Below, piece by piece: positions 53,616-62,638 of a DNA stretch of 64,000 nucleotides. How positions within the stretch are numbered: the first letter of the stretch is position 1; each line of letters opens with the position of its first letter. The position numbers and the translations under genes were made by a program. The notes beneath the pieces were generated by a model that was not told the DNA's origin, searched no databases, and saw nothing but the letters and a program-made list of their open reading frames with translations. The stretch is from assembly GCA_022539475.1 (NCBI GenBank), contig VCMS01000037.1, positions 464,364 through 528,363 on the forward strand. The letters are read 5' to 3'. Origin of the DNA: Gracilaria domingensis. Taxonomy: Eukaryota > Rhodophyta > Florideophyceae > Gracilariales > Gracilariaceae.

Positions 53616-54239
53616 CCTGTTGGGTATACATATATTTCCTGATTCTAAATAGTGCTATGGTGCCTCGTGGCATGGGGTAGCACTATTGAGTAGACGCCAA
53701 TTTATTGCATTGTAAAAAAAAGTACGCTGTTCTTGCTGCACACGTGGATGGGGCTCTCGCACGATAACGCGGATAGTGGCGGCAGAGAAGAAAAGTGGAC
53801 TTTTGTTCGAAGCTGCTTTTAGCTGCTTGTACGAATGGGGTGTGTTAATAAGGGTTGAGACGTGAATGGTGTAGTGTCTAAAGGTTACTTTTGGTGGTTT
53901 GTTTGCTGTGGCGGTGACGGGAACGGGTTTGTGGTTTGGAAACGACATGTGTAAAGGACAACAAGCTCGAGTGGAGGTTGTGGCAGTTTGACGGGGTGTT
54001 GCACGGCGCAGTGTTTACATTTACATTCAAACGCAGGTGAACAGGCAAGCACTGCGACGCACTGTTGACACTTGTGTGTCTCCAACAGCTTTGTCAAAAG
54101 TGTCATTGGCAAAGCTGAGCGTCTTTGATATGCACGTAACGTTTTGATAGTTTAGATGACGGCAAGAGGATGCGGCGAGAAATGCAAGACGATGCGGCGG
54201 CGGGCGGCGTGTATACCAACTTGGTATTACCAAGCGTAT
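53616..54239. other. no gene seen
   Basis: Spacer between the piggyBac-like element and the GC-rich gene block. Short frames on the minus strand lack recognisable motifs. Confidence 0.4.
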
Positions 54240-55228
54240 GAATCTAGGGCGCATGTGTAGCTCACGTCATGACGCGCGCTCAAAGAGGCGCAGATGGCGT
54301 GGCGCGCGACGAACGGGACGGGTCGAGCAAAATCAGCGCGCATGGAAACGAAGCGGCATGACCAAGCTGTGTAATGCGCGCGTGCAGCGGCGCCCCCTCG
54401 CCTCACCTCATACGCGCGCGCGTTTTCTCTCGTCTCTCATGCACGCACGCGCGCGCGCCGTGCATGCCGCGCGCGCGCGCCGCCGCCGAGCCGCAACCGC
54501 GCGGCGCGCGCGCGCGCCGCCGGCCGCGCGCGGGATACAGCGCGCGCGGCGGGGGCGGAGGGCGAGGGCGCGCGGCGAGGGCGCGCGGCGAGGGCGTCGT
54601 CGCGGCGGCGCGCGCGAAACGTATCGACGGGCGCGAGAATTGGGCGGCGCGGCGCGCGGCGCGCAGATGGCGGCGCTGCGCGCGCGCGCGCTCTCGCGCA
54701 GCGCGCGCCACGCGCCGCCGCCGTGTGCGGGAAACAGGCGCGCGCGGCGGGTGCGTTTTCGATGAAAATAGCGGCGAGAAATTACAGCGCGCGGTTGCGC
54801 GCGGCTGTCAGGCGCGACAGTTTAGGGCGCGCGCGGCGCGGTGGGGGACGGGGGGGGGGCGGGCGGCGGGCGGCGGGCGGCGGGCGGCGGGGACGGGGGG
54901 GGCGACGCGGGGGCGGGGGACGGCGCCGATACGTCTCGCGCGGCGGCGGACGGCGCGGGGGGCGCATGCATCGCTGCGGCCGAGCGGTGCGTGGGGCGCG
55001 CGAGTGCGCGCGATACATGTACGGTGCGCGATACCCGCAGCCATACGCTGTACGTGATGTACGGCGCGCCGCCACGCCGCGCCGCCGCGCCGCCGCAGCG
55101 CGCGCGCAGCGCGCGGCTCGGCGCGTTGCGTCTACCGCGCGCGCACGCGCCGCGTGCGAAAAAAAAAAAAAAATCAAAAAACAAAAACATAAAACCACAC
55201 TTTACAAAACGCGCCGCGCGCGCGCGCC
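54240..55228. other. extremely GC-rich CpG spacer, 3' of the kinase gene
   Basis: Dominated by GCGC and GGCGGGCGG runs, so long Arg/Ala frames exist on every strand; none is credible as a gene. An A-run (about 55159-55172) interrupts it next to the kinase stop. It probably contains the 3' untranslated region and spacer. Confidence 0.5.
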
Positions 55229-57137
55229 TCACAGCGGCAGCGCCGCGCGCCGCGGCGGCTGCAGCTGCAGCGCGTCGTCGCGGCCGTCGTCGCCGTCGTC
55301 GCCGTCGTCGCGGCCGTCGTCGTCGCCGCCGTCGTCGTCGTCGCCCTCATCGTCGTCGCCCTCGTCGCGCACGCTCTCGAACAGCGCGCCGCTCTTGTGA
55401 CCCTCCAGCGCGTCGTCGTCCAGCGCGTCGCCAAACGCGTAGTCCACCTCGTCCGCGCCGCCGTCCGTCCTCACCACGTGCGCCTCCATCTCGCGCACGC
55501 CCAGCTCGCCGCCGCGCGCGCGCTCCCTCGCGCGCCGCGCGCCGCCACCGCCGCGCGCGCGCGCGCCGCCGCTCGCGTACTGCGCCAGCTGCAGCGACAG
55601 CGGCTCCGTGGCGGCGTTGAAGCGCCGCTGCGCCTTTTGCTTCGCCTCCACCACCGCGCGCGACGGCTTGGACGACGCCGTCACGTCCGCCTCGTCCACC
55701 AGCCACCGGTGCTGCAGCGCCTGCGCCGCCGTCAGCCGCGACGCCGGGCTGGGGTCCAGCAGCCCGCGCACCAGCGCCTTGGCGTCGGCCGACACGCCGC
55801 TCCACTCGTCGTCCGGGAAGCGCACGCCGGCGCGCAGCCGCCGCATGAACTTGTCGCCCGACTTGCCGTAGAACGGGAACTTGCCCGCCAGCATCACGTA
55901 CAGCACCACGCCGCACGCCCACAGGTCCACCGGCTTGCCGTACGGCAGGCTGTTGGCAATCTCGGGCGCCAGGTAGTACGCCGTGCCGCACTGCGAGCGC
56001 ATCACGCGCTCCGACTCGTCGCCGCCGTCGCCGCCGTCGCCGCCGTGCGCGCGCGCGCGCGCGCGCACGCGCACGCTCTTGCTCAGCCCAAAGTCGGTGA
56101 TCTTGACGCGCAGCGGCCAGCCGCGGTTCACGCACAGAATGTTCTCCGGCTTCACGTCGCGGTGCACAATGCCGCGCGCGTGCAGGTAGTGCACCGCCTG
56201 CAGCACCTCGCGAATCACCTGCTTGGAGTTCTTCTCCGACAGGTGGTCGTTCTCGGTGATCATCTCCAGCAGCTCGCCGCCCGCCAGGTACTCCATCACC
56301 ACAAACGTCTCGCGCGCCGAGTCAAAGATGTCGTAGATCTGCACAATGTTCTGGTGGTGCAGCAGGCGCAGCACCTCCAGCTCGCGGTCGATGAGCTTGG
56401 CGTGCTCCGTGTTGGAGCGCTCCAGCACCTTGATGGCGCACAGCTCGTTGCGCTGCTTGTCCCTGGCCAGGTACACCTCCGAGTAGGCGCCGCGCCCAAT
56501 CACCTTGCCAAAGTCGTAAAAGTCGGTCACCTCGGCGCACACGGCCTGCAGCGCCTTGATCCACTTGTCGTGCAGCTCGTCGGTGGGCGCGAAGAAGCTG
56601 GTGAACGACTTGTCCACCTTGAAGATGATCTCGCGCCCGGGGCCGGCCAGCACCTTGCTGCCGCGCACGTTGACCGTCCAGGTGGGGCTCGAGTGCTGCG
56701 TGCGCGCGTTGCTGAGCACGCTGCCGTTGAGCTCGAAGAAGCGGTCCACGCGCGAGCCGAGGCGCTTGCCGCGCTTGGTGAGCCAGCCCGCCACGCGCAG
56801 GTTGGCGTTGGAGTAGCGCAGCGGCGGCGCGTCGTTGGACACGGCCGACGACGACGACAGCAGCGACGCGTCGTGCGCATTGGCGGCGCGCGCGCCAAAC
56901 ACCTGGCGGCGCTTGTTGCCCCACTTGAACAGCACGTCGTCGTGCGGCGCGGCGTGCGCGTTGCTGCTGTGGTTGTTGTGGTTATGGTGGTGGTGGTTGT
57001 GGTTGTTGTGGTGGTGGTGGTGGTCGGCGCGGCGCGCGCCGAGCAGGCCCTTGAGCGCCATGCTGAGCGCGATGCGGGAGCGGCTGGCGTCCATGGGCTG
57101 CGCGTGCGCATTGTGGTGGTGGTTGTGCTGCGGGGGG

Positions 57138-57174
<37 letters not shown>

Positions 57175-57319
57175 GGTGCTGTTGGTGCTGTTGGTGTTGG
57201 TGGCGGTTGTGGCGGCTGTGGCGGTGCTTGTGGCGGGCGCTGTCGGCCATGTGGTGGGGGGGGTAGGGCGGCGGCGCGTGGTGGTTGCGACTGAAGAGCT
57301 GCGACTTGGAGTGACGCAT
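55229..57319 (-). CDS. PH-domain Ser/Thr protein kinase (CAMK-like)
   Basis: 696 residues from the ATG at 57319 (MRHSKSQL); an upstream in-frame extension is GC low-complexity. Residues 1-130 are His/Gln-rich with a polyglutamine stretch (41-60) and His/Asn runs (99-117). A pleckstrin-homology domain at about 175-263 (AGWLTKRGKRLGSRVDRFFE ... WIKALQAVC) should bind phosphoinositides and bring the enzyme to membranes. The kinase domain spans about 268-540: glycine loop IGRGAYSEV, AIK with Lys297, catalytic HRD at 386-388, DFG at 409-411, YYLAPEI at 449-455, and DLWACGVVLYVMLAGKFPFY. It is complete and should be active. The activation segment carries an unusual Arg/Ala and GGDGGDGGD insertion (418-434). 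The C-terminal tail ends in an Asp-rich run. Closest in layout to CAMK or PKD-type kinases; the exact subfamily is uncertain. Confidence 0.88.
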
Positions 57320-57708
57320 TGCGGGGGTTGGGGCAAGCAAAAAGGGAAGGGGGGAGGGGGAGCGGCGGCGGCGGCGGCGGCGGCGGCAGCGGCAGCGGCA
57401 GCGGCAGCGGCGGGGGGGGGGGGGGAGGGGGGGGTGCTGGCGCGGGGGGGTCCGGCGACGGGCAGCGGCGGCGACGTATGTACGGCGCGGCGGTGGCGCG
57501 CGCGAGCAGCGGCGCGCGCTTGCAACCGAAAAAAAAGGGGCACCCACGCAGCGGTGGCGCGCGCAACGAGCGGGCGCGCGCTCGCGCCGCGCGCGCGCGC
57601 TCTGTGGCCCACGCGGCGCGCGCGCGCGCGCGCGCGCACGCACGCACGCGCGCGCGGCGCGCGGCGGCGCGCGGGGGGGCGGGGGGGCTGACAGCGCGCG
57701 GCGGCGGC
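57320..57708. promoter_or_regulatory. upstream region of the kinase gene
   Basis: G-rich on the plus strand, with GCGGCGGCGG and G-run tracts and long CG dinucleotide stretches. This is the 5' flank of the kinase gene and lies downstream of the hypothetical gene on the same strand. No TATA box is evident. Confidence 0.35.
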
Positions 57709-58221
57709 TTACTGCGGCGCGTCGCGGCGCCGCACCACGTTACGCGGCGCGGGCGCGCGCGGCGGCGCGCGCGGCGGGGCGGCGCTGGTTGGCGGCGGCC
57801 ACGCCGTGCGCGGCGGCGCGCGCGCGCTCGCCCGCGCGGCGGCGCGGCGGCGCGGCTGGCGGCCGCGCACGCGGTGCCCGGGCGCGGCGCCGATGAACGC
57901 CGGCGTGGGATGCAGCTCGCGCCCGTCGATGCGCCGCTGCTGCGCGAGGTGCGCCCGCGGCTGCGCGGCCAGGTGCAGCCGCGTCGCGGCGTCCAGCGTG
58001 ATGGCCAGGACCAGCCGCCGCTGCGGCGCCGTTGTCGCCGCGGGCGCGCGCGCCGGGCGCCACGCGCGGCGCTCGCGGTCGCCGTGGTCGCGGTCGCGGT
58101 CGCGGTCGCGGTCGCGGTGGTCCTCGGCGTCCGGGCCGCGCGACGCGGCGACGGCGCCCAGGTCGCGGCACGGCGGCGCCGCGGCGCGCCGCGGCGCGCG
58201 GTGCTGGTACCGACGGTACAT
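57709..58221 (-). CDS. hypothetical basic protein with RD repeat
   Basis: 170 residues from the ATG at 58221 (MYRRYQHRAPRR). Contains an Arg-Asp dipeptide repeat (HRDRDRDRDRDHGDRERRAW, about 55-75) and then a less biased segment, LVLAITLDAATRLHLAAQPR ... GRELHPTPAFIGAAPG, which looks like real protein. The rest is Arg/Ala/Pro-rich, as expected of any frame in this GC-rich DNA. No family is recognised. It could be a real basic protein or a compositional frame. Confidence 0.35.
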   Translation of the reverse strand: MYRRYQHRAPRRAAAPPCRDLGAVAASRGPDAEDHRDRDRDRDRDHGDRERRAWRPARAPAATTAPQRRLVLAITLDAATRLHLAAQPRAHLAQQRRIDGRELHPTPAFIGAAPGHRVRGRQPRRRAAARASARAPPRTAWPPPTSAAPPRAPPRAPAPRNVVRRRDAPQ

Positions 58222-58520
58222 GGCGCGCGCCCGTTTCGGCGCGCGTCGCGCAGCGCGTGTTTTTTTTCGGGAGACGCAGCAGATCAAACGCGCGCGCGCG
58301 TCATCGCGCGGCGTACCTTCGCGTCCAAGCGTGATCCGCCGCGCCGTCGCGCCTCGTTCGGCGCGCGCGCGACGTGGCGCGCGCGAGCAGGCGCGCGCAC
58401 AAATGGCTCTCCGTGGCGGAGCGCCGCGCCGCGGCCGCCTGCGCGCGCGCGCGCGAGCACGCCGGCCAGCGGTGCGCGCGGCGCATGGCCGCCTTTGCGC
58501 AGAGCGTCACCGCGTCGGTG

Positions 58521-58559
<39 letters not shown>

Positions 58560-58925
58560 TGCCTGCCCACGCACCGCGTGGCCGCCGAGCGCGCGCGCCG
58601 GGAGGCGGCCGCCCTCGTCGTCGCCGCGCTGTTCGTCGCCGCCGCGCGGCGCCCGCCGAGTGGGCGGGACTCCGCTGATCACACATCGCGTCAGCGCGCG
58701 CGCGCGCACGGCGCGCGCGCACACGTGGCCGCCGTGCGCGCGCCGCACACGTGGACAGCGCGCGCGCGCTTGCGCGCGCGCGTGAGCTGCGCGCCACGCG
58801 CGGGCGGCCGCGCGCCGATCGCGCGCCGATCGCGCGCCGCGCCGTTGCATGCGCTGCGCTTGTGCGCGCGGCGCGGGCGGCGGCGGCGAGCCGGCGGCCT
58901 TGCGCGCGCGCCGCTCCCCCCCCCG
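58222..58925. promoter_or_regulatory. GC-rich intergenic region, NDK upstream side
   Basis: Between the divergent hypothetical gene and the nucleoside diphosphate kinase gene. GCGC runs and a GCC repeat (58517-58556) create long frames without recognisable content. It presumably includes the promoter of the kinase gene at 58926. Confidence 0.4.
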
Positions 58926-59001
58926 ATGGCTTCGTTCCTGTCGCGAGCCGCGCTGTTTGCGGGCCGGACGCTGTTTGGCACGCGCGCCGTCGCGCTGGCG
59001 T

Positions 59002-59032
<31 letters not shown>

Positions 59033-59678
59033 GGGCGCGCCCGTCGCGCTGGCCGACAAGCGCGAGCGCTCGTACATCATGCTCAAGCCGGACGCCGTGC
59101 AGCGCGGGCTGGTGGGCGAGATCATCCGCCGCTTCGAGAACAGGGGCTTCAAGCTGGTCGCGCTCAAGCTCGTCACGCCCTCGTTGGACATGGCGCAGAA
59201 GCACTACTATGACCTGGCTGAGCGCCCGTTCTTCCCCACCCTGTGCAAGTTTCTCAGCAGCGGTCCCGTCGTCGCCATGGTTTTTGAGGGCGAGGACGTC
59301 ATTCGGCAGGGGTGCGTGTTGGCTTGTTTTTGTTGCTCGTCTTTGTTGCTCTCTCCGTGCTTGCTGACTCTCTGTGTTTTTTTTTTTATTGTTTTTCGTT
59401 TTGAAGACGGAGGATGATCGGCGCCACTAGCCCGCTGGCAGCCGATCCGGGAACTATTCGCGGCGATCTGGCCATTATAACTGGCAAGAACATCATGTAA
59501 GTCCTTCTGCTTCCCCTGCTTGTGTGTGTGTGTGTCCCATTATACTAACTCGCTTGCTCTTTGCAGTCATGGAAGCGATTCCAAGGAGTCTGCCGAAGCC
59601 GAGATAGCTCTCTGGTTCAAGCCGGAGGAGCTCAATTCTTGGAGCAAGACCGACATTGAGGCGTGGGTTTATGAGTAG
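58926..59678 (+). CDS. NDK: nucleoside diphosphate kinase, organelle-targeted, 3 exons
   Basis: Transfers the terminal phosphate between nucleoside tri- and diphosphates through a phosphohistidine. Exons 58926-59311, 59407-59496 and 59567-59678 give 195 residues. The introns are 95 and 70 nt; the second has GTAAGT, a perfect TACTAAC branch site (about 59543) and TTTGCAG. Residues 1-45 ([20 protein letters not shown]..., Ala-rich) extend beyond the usual roughly 150-residue enzyme and look like a mitochondrial or plastid targeting peptide. The enzyme follows: [55 protein letters not shown] and [20 protein letters not shown], with the active-site His in NIIHGSDS. Ends WVYE like the family. All key residues are present. 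Confidence 0.95.
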
Positions 59679-60173
59679 AACCATTTTTTTCAAAAAGTAA
59701 CATTTCACCATCACCTTTTTTTATATTCTTTTATCTATCCCACTCTACAAACGTATCCCACCAAGATACTCCCTTGCTTTCCTCATCAGCTTGTTGGTCG
59801 CTTTCAGCGTGCCGCCGACAGCCGCTGCGTCATACAAGCCCCAGCCACCAGCGCGCAAATGAATTTCGGCCCTCCGCCATCACCGCGCGCACCTCGAGCA
59901 GATATCTTTTCCTGCTTCCGAGTTTCTTGCCAAAAGGGCGTGTTATAGGTAGCGGTTCCTCGTCATGGCCGACTATTCCTCTTTCTCGCCCAATAATCCT
60001 CAATCGCGTGCGCCGTCGTATCTCCCGGGGACGACTCATAGCGGCGGTCCGGGCAACCTCGAGCTCTTGCAACTGAACACACGCCCGACCCATCGCTCTG
60101 CTCTCTGCTGCGTCACGCGCCTCCGCTCTTGCTCTTGAACGCCATTCGTTTGCAACAACAACCATTTAACCAA
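59679..60173. promoter_or_regulatory. intergenic region between NDK and glycosyltransferase
   Basis: Holds the 3' end of the nucleoside diphosphate kinase transcript and the promoter of the next gene on the same strand. Pyrimidine-rich stretches precede the ATG at 60174. No specific element is recognised. Confidence 0.4.
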
Positions 60174-61511
60174 ATGTCCCAAGCTCCTCCGCATCAGCGC
60201 TCGTCGAGGAGGACAAATGATTCCAATCGCAGTGAAGCCTTGTCAGCCTCTCAAGACTCCTCCGACTGCAAAACGCTTGCCATCATCGTCATGCCGCCCC
60301 TCAAGGAGGGAGGGGCGCGGCTGACAGCCATCAACCATGCAAACGCACTCGTCTCCAAACGTGGCGTGCACAGAGTGCTGCTGCTGGTCACCGCATCCCA
60401 GCCGCGACGCGCAGTCGTAGAGAAACTGATCTGCAAGCGCGTTGAGAAATTGTTTGCTGATGAGCTCTCAAGCACCGCCGAGCTGGTGAGAAAGTGTTTA
60501 CAGCTCGCGAGCAACGACGTCAATCAGCTGCTTCTCCACTCGCATGGCATGAGCGCCGACAAGCTGCTGACCGACATGACGGAGCAAGTCGTGAGACAGG
60601 CGAGACGGAGAAGGTTCAAACTGTGTCTGGCGGCGACACAGCACGGCGAGGTGGAACAGATGCTGCGCCGGGTGGACGTGAACGAAAGCGATGAGCAGGC
60701 GAGATTGGTCTTTTCGTACTTCGAGACGATGATTCGCACACGTGATGTGTTGTTCTATGTCGCGCGCAAGAATCTCGCGCCATACAAACACGCTCGTTAC
60801 AGAGAGATTTGCAGGCAAAGCGGCGCTCTGCAGAGGAGCTTCAAGGTAACCAATGGCGTGGAAACGTCATCAAACTGCAGCGAGACGCTGTCCGAGCTGG
60901 GATTGTCCGAAGCGCCCACCTACGTGACGTTCATCGTGGCATCGCGCGCCGACGACGAGTGCAAGGGCCACGTACTGGTGACACACGCCATCCAAGACTG
61001 TAACGCAGAGCTGCGAAAGCACGGCCCGCACAGGGCGCAACTGCTGTTGCTAGGCGACGGGGCGCAGCTCGGGAGGGTGCAGAAACTGGTGGCTCGGAGA
61101 CAGGTGCGAGATGTGGCGTGGTTGGGGCATGTGCGCAGCGCGCAGGCTTACATGTGGTTGGCGCACTTCCACGTGCTGGCGTCAACGTGCGCGGAGGAGT
61201 CGGCGCCGGTTTGCATTGCTGACGCGCATCGGAAGAGAGTGCCGTCGGTGGTGACGGATGTGGGCGATTGCCGCGAGTTGATGCGCGGCGCGGGGTTTGT
61301 GGTGGCGCTCGCGGGCGATGCGCGCGCGTTGCGGGCGGCGCTGACGGAGACAATGCTCAAGGCGGTGCGCTGCGTGTTGGACCCGCTCTACGACGGCGTC
61401 TCGTACGAAGCTATGCGCGCCAAGTGCGCGGGGTATGATGCGCGCAATCACTCGCTGAGTGCGATGCGCGACAAATATTGGGCGCAGTATACCTTCAAGT
61501 CGCCCTTGTAG
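60174..61511 (+). CDS. GT4-like glycosyltransferase (group 1)
   Basis: A 445-residue intact gene without introns. After a polar, disordered start (1-32) comes a beta strand and PPLKEGGARLTAINHANALV (about 41-60), the N-lobe entry of GT-B enzymes. The C-lobe has RAQLLLLGDGAQLGRVQKLV (about 288-307), then VAWLGHVRSAQAYMWLAHFH (fold GDGP...FLGxV), and AEESAPVCIADAHRKRVPSV followed by VTDVGDCRELMRGAGFVVAL (about 360-380). These are the nucleotide-sugar-binding segment with the E-x7-E-like region of GT4 glycosyltransferases. There is no transmembrane segment, so it is probably cytosolic or membrane-peripheral. Donor and acceptor cannot be read from the sequence. Confidence 0.75.
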   Translation: MSQAPPHQRSSRRTNDSNRSEALSASQDSSDCKTLAIIVMPPLKEGGARLTAINHANALVSKRGVHRVLLLVTASQPRRAVVEKLICKRVEKLFADELSSTAELVRKCLQLASNDVNQLLLHSHGMSADKLLTDMTEQVVRQARRRRFKLCLAATQHGEVEQMLRRVDVNESDEQARLVFSYFETMIRTRDVLFYVARKNLAPYKHARYREICRQSGALQRSFKVTNGVETSSNCSETLSELGLSEAPTYVTFIVASRADDECKGHVLVTHAIQDCNAELRKHGPHRAQLLLLGDGAQLGRVQKLVARRQVRDVAWLGHVRSAQAYMWLAHFHVLASTCAEESAPVCIADAHRKRVPSVVTDVGDCRELMRGAGFVVALAGDARALRAALTETMLKAVRCVLDPLYDGVSYEAMRAKCAGYDARNHSLSAMRDKYWAQYTFKSPL

Positions 61512-61568
61512 CCACGAATATAGGATTATTGGGAGCATCCTGAAACCGCAAAAACGCAATTTGGTCGA

Positions 61569-61786
61569 CGCGCAGAGTCACGACTTGATCGCACAGCGTG
61601 ACTTTGCGCTTGCGTTTGAGCCGAACTCGGTCAGCGTGCTCGCCCCGCTGACCGAGTTTTGCTCCCTTCGCATACACGCAATTTCTGAGCGCGTGCTCTT
61701 CCGAAGTGAATACGAGTCGGCTGTTCGTGCTGCGCCTCCTCCTTCCGGCGCGTTCACCTCGTTGCGCGTTGTTCTCACTGCGCAAT
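61569..61786. repeat. three stem-loops 3' of the glycosyltransferase gene
   Basis: Stem 1: GCGCAGAGTCACG with CGTGACTTTGCGC (about 61569-61609). Stem 2: a perfect 12-bp stem AACTCGGTCAGC/GCTGACCGAGTT with an 11-nt loop (61624-61658). Stem 3: TTGCGC/GCGCAA (about 61763-61786). They may lie in the 3' untranslated region or just beyond it. Confidence 0.6.
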
Positions 61787-61799
61787 GGGTTCAAGATAT

Positions 61800-62638
61800 A
61801 AGACGCTCAACTTCTCCATACAAAAACCGAGCCACACGAAATATTTTTATGTTGAACCACAAGCACTTTTGAAGCCTAGCGCACCAGGTACGATCTTCAT
61901 GCGCTTTAAATAACGCACAAAAAAGACTCTTCAATAAGTGACTTTTTGCGTTGGCGAATTACAAGTTTATGGTTTCAAAAAGATTCACAAATTCTAATTA
62001 CAAACACTCACACAATATCATTTTAAGGGTTTCTTGATTCACAATTGTCCTATTATGCAGATAGCGGAGCTGGAAAAAAAGCATTGCGATTCAAAATCAT
62101 ATATAAAAGCGTGACAAAGTCAAGAAAATTCAGTATCAGAGTTTTTTAATTAAAGGGTTATTTGTATACAAGCGATGCGCCACTATAGTGCACGTAGCAT
62201 TTGAAGTTAAAAAGTACATTCTCTCTGGAAACTTTCAATCGTTGGTTTATATAATCTTAATTAGCATTTTTCGAAGAAAAACCATGAGCAAAGACATTTG
62301 ATTAGGCCTCCACACGTTTAGGGGGTATTTTTCAAAGTTTGTGAGTATTTTGAAGAATACTTTTGTTATTCTTTACGTTTCCACCCTGAAAGTAAGGTTT
62401 CGTACAAAGTTAATCCGTACAAAATTTTACTATTGTGATTATTCTATTAGCTCTGCACTTGTGGTCTTTAAAGATGTAGTGCAGGTCTAACATTACCAAA
62501 TGGTAATGCAACCAAGTTTGTTCTCCAAGAACTGCCACAAAAAGCAAGAGCAACTTCAGACGCATCTCAGATGTAGGTGTTATACGCTACGGTCCTTACG
62601 AGTGCACGACTTCTCTCAAGAGCTCATTTCAAGAGATC
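61800..62638. other. AT-rich spacer, no gene
   Basis: Moderately AT-rich with no long coding frame and no tRNA. It includes ATTACC-AAAT-GGTAAT (about 62493-62508), a small palindrome ahead of the Harbinger element. Confidence 0.4.

Noticed and set aside
54240-55200. Several long Arg/Ala-rich frames on both strands
   Set aside because: All strands are open because of GC content. None shows a motif, a plausible start or non-random composition.
55397-57691. A 764-codon frame on the plus strand, rich in Val/Arg/Ala/His
   Set aside because: It is the exact antisense of the PH-kinase gene, whose domains are unmistakable. In such GC-rich DNA the third-frame complement of a coding sequence stays open.
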